This document shows, one piece after another, positions 62,621-64,000 of a DNA stretch of 64,000 nt (the first letter of the stretch is position 1; each line of letters starts with the position of its first letter). Origin of the DNA: Phalacrocorax aristotelis (taxonomy: Eukaryota > Chordata > Aves > Suliformes > Phalacrocoracidae); NCBI RefSeq assembly GCF_949628215.1, contig NC_134280.1, positions 1,002,501-1,066,500 of the forward strand, written 5' to 3'. Below the pieces are notes generated by a model. That model was not told where the DNA came from. It did no database searches and saw nothing but the letters and a program-made list of their open reading frames with translations. The translations under genes were made by a program, and so were the position numbers.

Positions 62621-64000
62621 TCACAAAGTGGGGGACGGACCCGCTATGTTACATTAATATATATCCATATACATTACATTATCGTCCGTTGATATACCGC
62701 AGGCTCTTCCCCGCTTGCCTAGTTTAAAGTGCAGTGCGGCGGAGAGAGGGAAGACCTTTCCAGCGCACCTCTGGATCAGCACTAGAGCCGTAATATTCAT
62801 AACCTGGATGGTTCACAGGGGAAATCCTAGGCCAGAAAAATGCTAAATCCCTGAGGGTCCACCTTCGACTAAAACAGGCCCTGAATAACGGAGGTATAAA
62901 GCCAGATTCACATCTTCTCAGTTGCCCTCTCCGGTGGCTCCAGTATGGCATGAAGCTGGTTGAGAAACGCCATCGGTGGCTGCCTCTCAGTGGCTTGACA
63001 CATCCTACCAGCTCTTTTACTTGAACTAAAACTTCTCGTGAAACCGCACTGAGCTCCCCACTTCTACCAGACTTGGCAGAAGAGCAATTTAGCAGTTAAT
63101 CCAGGTCTTTGTAGTCTGGAAGCCAGGCTGTCCACCTGCAGGCAGGCTGCACAACTCCCCTCTGGCCAAAGGTCTGTGTCATATGGTTTAGCGTAGGTAG
63201 CCCTGCGAGGAGCAGGGAGTTGGACTTGGTGATCCTTATGGGTCCCTTCCAACTCGAGATGTTCTATGATTGTACCCCCCTAGGACACAGCTAATGGAGC
63301 CCAACACAGGATGACTCTCACGCTGTCGGGGAGAAAACTTGAAGCACAAAGTGCTGGGACAGGGTGGATCTCGCTTTGGTTGTGTAGCACAGAGTATGCA
63401 GGCTTGTTTTTCTCTATTGAGGCCTTCCTGAACTGAAAGCTTTCCAATTCTTTACCTCTCTAAGATAGCAAATTTCCAAGCCTGAACTTCCCTGGGTGCT
63501 TGCTGTGTAAGGCTTATAAGCAAGTTGCTGGCTGGGCGATACCTTGAGACATTTTGTACATCCTCATTCTTCTTACCACTTTCTGTTCTGTCATACCAAG
63601 TGACAAGAGTTGGAAGATGGAAGAGCTGCTGCTGAGAGTTATGGTCTCTAATGGTCCTCTCTGTTTCTCACAGGAATGTTCCCACATTCCAGGCTCCCTG
63701 GGACACAGCTGACAAGCATAGCTATGGTTTTTGGGGGAATCATCTGGAGATGCCTGCCTGTTGCTTCTTTTGCAGTGAGAAAGCCACACACATTAGTAAT
63801 AAGGCAGGATCTTCCTCCCCCTCCAAAACTCATTGATGAACTTTGGGCTGCGCTTTTCCCTGCAAATTTACGTTTTTAGTGCACTGCAGTTGTGGTTTTG
63901 CAAGTGTTTGGGATCTCCTTTTCCATGCTGGACCAAAACACGAGCTGATCCTGTGACTGTTTATACCCACAAGGCCATCACGAGCCTGTCTTTGCCCGTA
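62621..64000. other. 5' flank of GPD2
   Basis: Intergenic sequence upstream of the CpG island. Apart from a CR1 3' end I see no gene or exon. Confidence 0.6.
63190..63275 (+). mobile_element. CR1 3' end fragment
   Basis: GCAGGGAGTTGGACTTGGTG, then ATCCTTATGGGTCCCTTCCA and ACTCGAGATGTTCTATGATT is a typical CR1 terminus with the ATTCTATG-type tail slightly mutated. The 5' edge is uncertain. Confidence 0.82.

Noticed and set aside
1..64000. CRISPR arrays, tRNA or rRNA genes, operons, endogenous retroviral genes
   Set aside because: No regularly spaced direct repeats, no recognisable tRNA B-box arrangement or rRNA segment, and no retroviral gag/pol/env-like frames were seen by eye on either strand.

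Overview
The window is vertebrate nuclear DNA, most likely from a bird. It holds one protein-coding gene that I can support: a complete copy of GPD2, the mitochondrial FAD-dependent glycerol-3-phosphate dehydrogenase, on the minus strand. The avian (or at least sauropsid) call rests on several 3' fragments of CR1 non-LTR retrotransposons ending in ATTCTGTG/ATTCTATG-type tails, on the absence of mammalian SINEs, and on the compact gene (about 46 kb from start codon to stop codon).

The gene reads from high to low coordinates. A dense CpG island at about 61.8-62.6 kb is the likely promoter and untranslated first exon. After a 12.4 kb intron, the start codon lies at 49568. Sixteen coding exons follow, ending at the stop codon at 3962-3964. 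I placed every boundary by hand. All introns are GT-AG, all phases match, and the joined coding length is 2184 nt (727 codons plus stop), the same length as mammalian GPD2. Both family signatures, the FAD-binding GxGxxG motif, the active-site arginines and lysine, and two C-terminal EF-hands are present. There is no premature stop, so the gene looks functional. The first AATAAA signals downstream of the stop are a closely spaced pair at 3202-3227, with another at about 966.

The rest is intron and flank. Introns 1 and 8 and the 5' flank carry CR1 remnants, one retaining a piece of the reverse-transcriptase ORF C-terminus. Three CpG-dense patches interrupt otherwise CpG-poor DNA: in the last intron (5.76-6.02 kb), around coding exon 6 (about 20.0-20.24 kb) and in the 14 kb intron 5 (27.4-27.85 kb). 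There are also alternating purine-pyrimidine tracts, one just upstream of a splice acceptor, and two notable palindromes. Nothing convincing remains of a second gene, an RNA gene or an endogenous virus. The many other open frames are short and unconserved by eye, or are by-products of GC-rich sequence. I did not find a novel biological system. The findings are regulatory and structural observations within and around one well-known metabolic gene.
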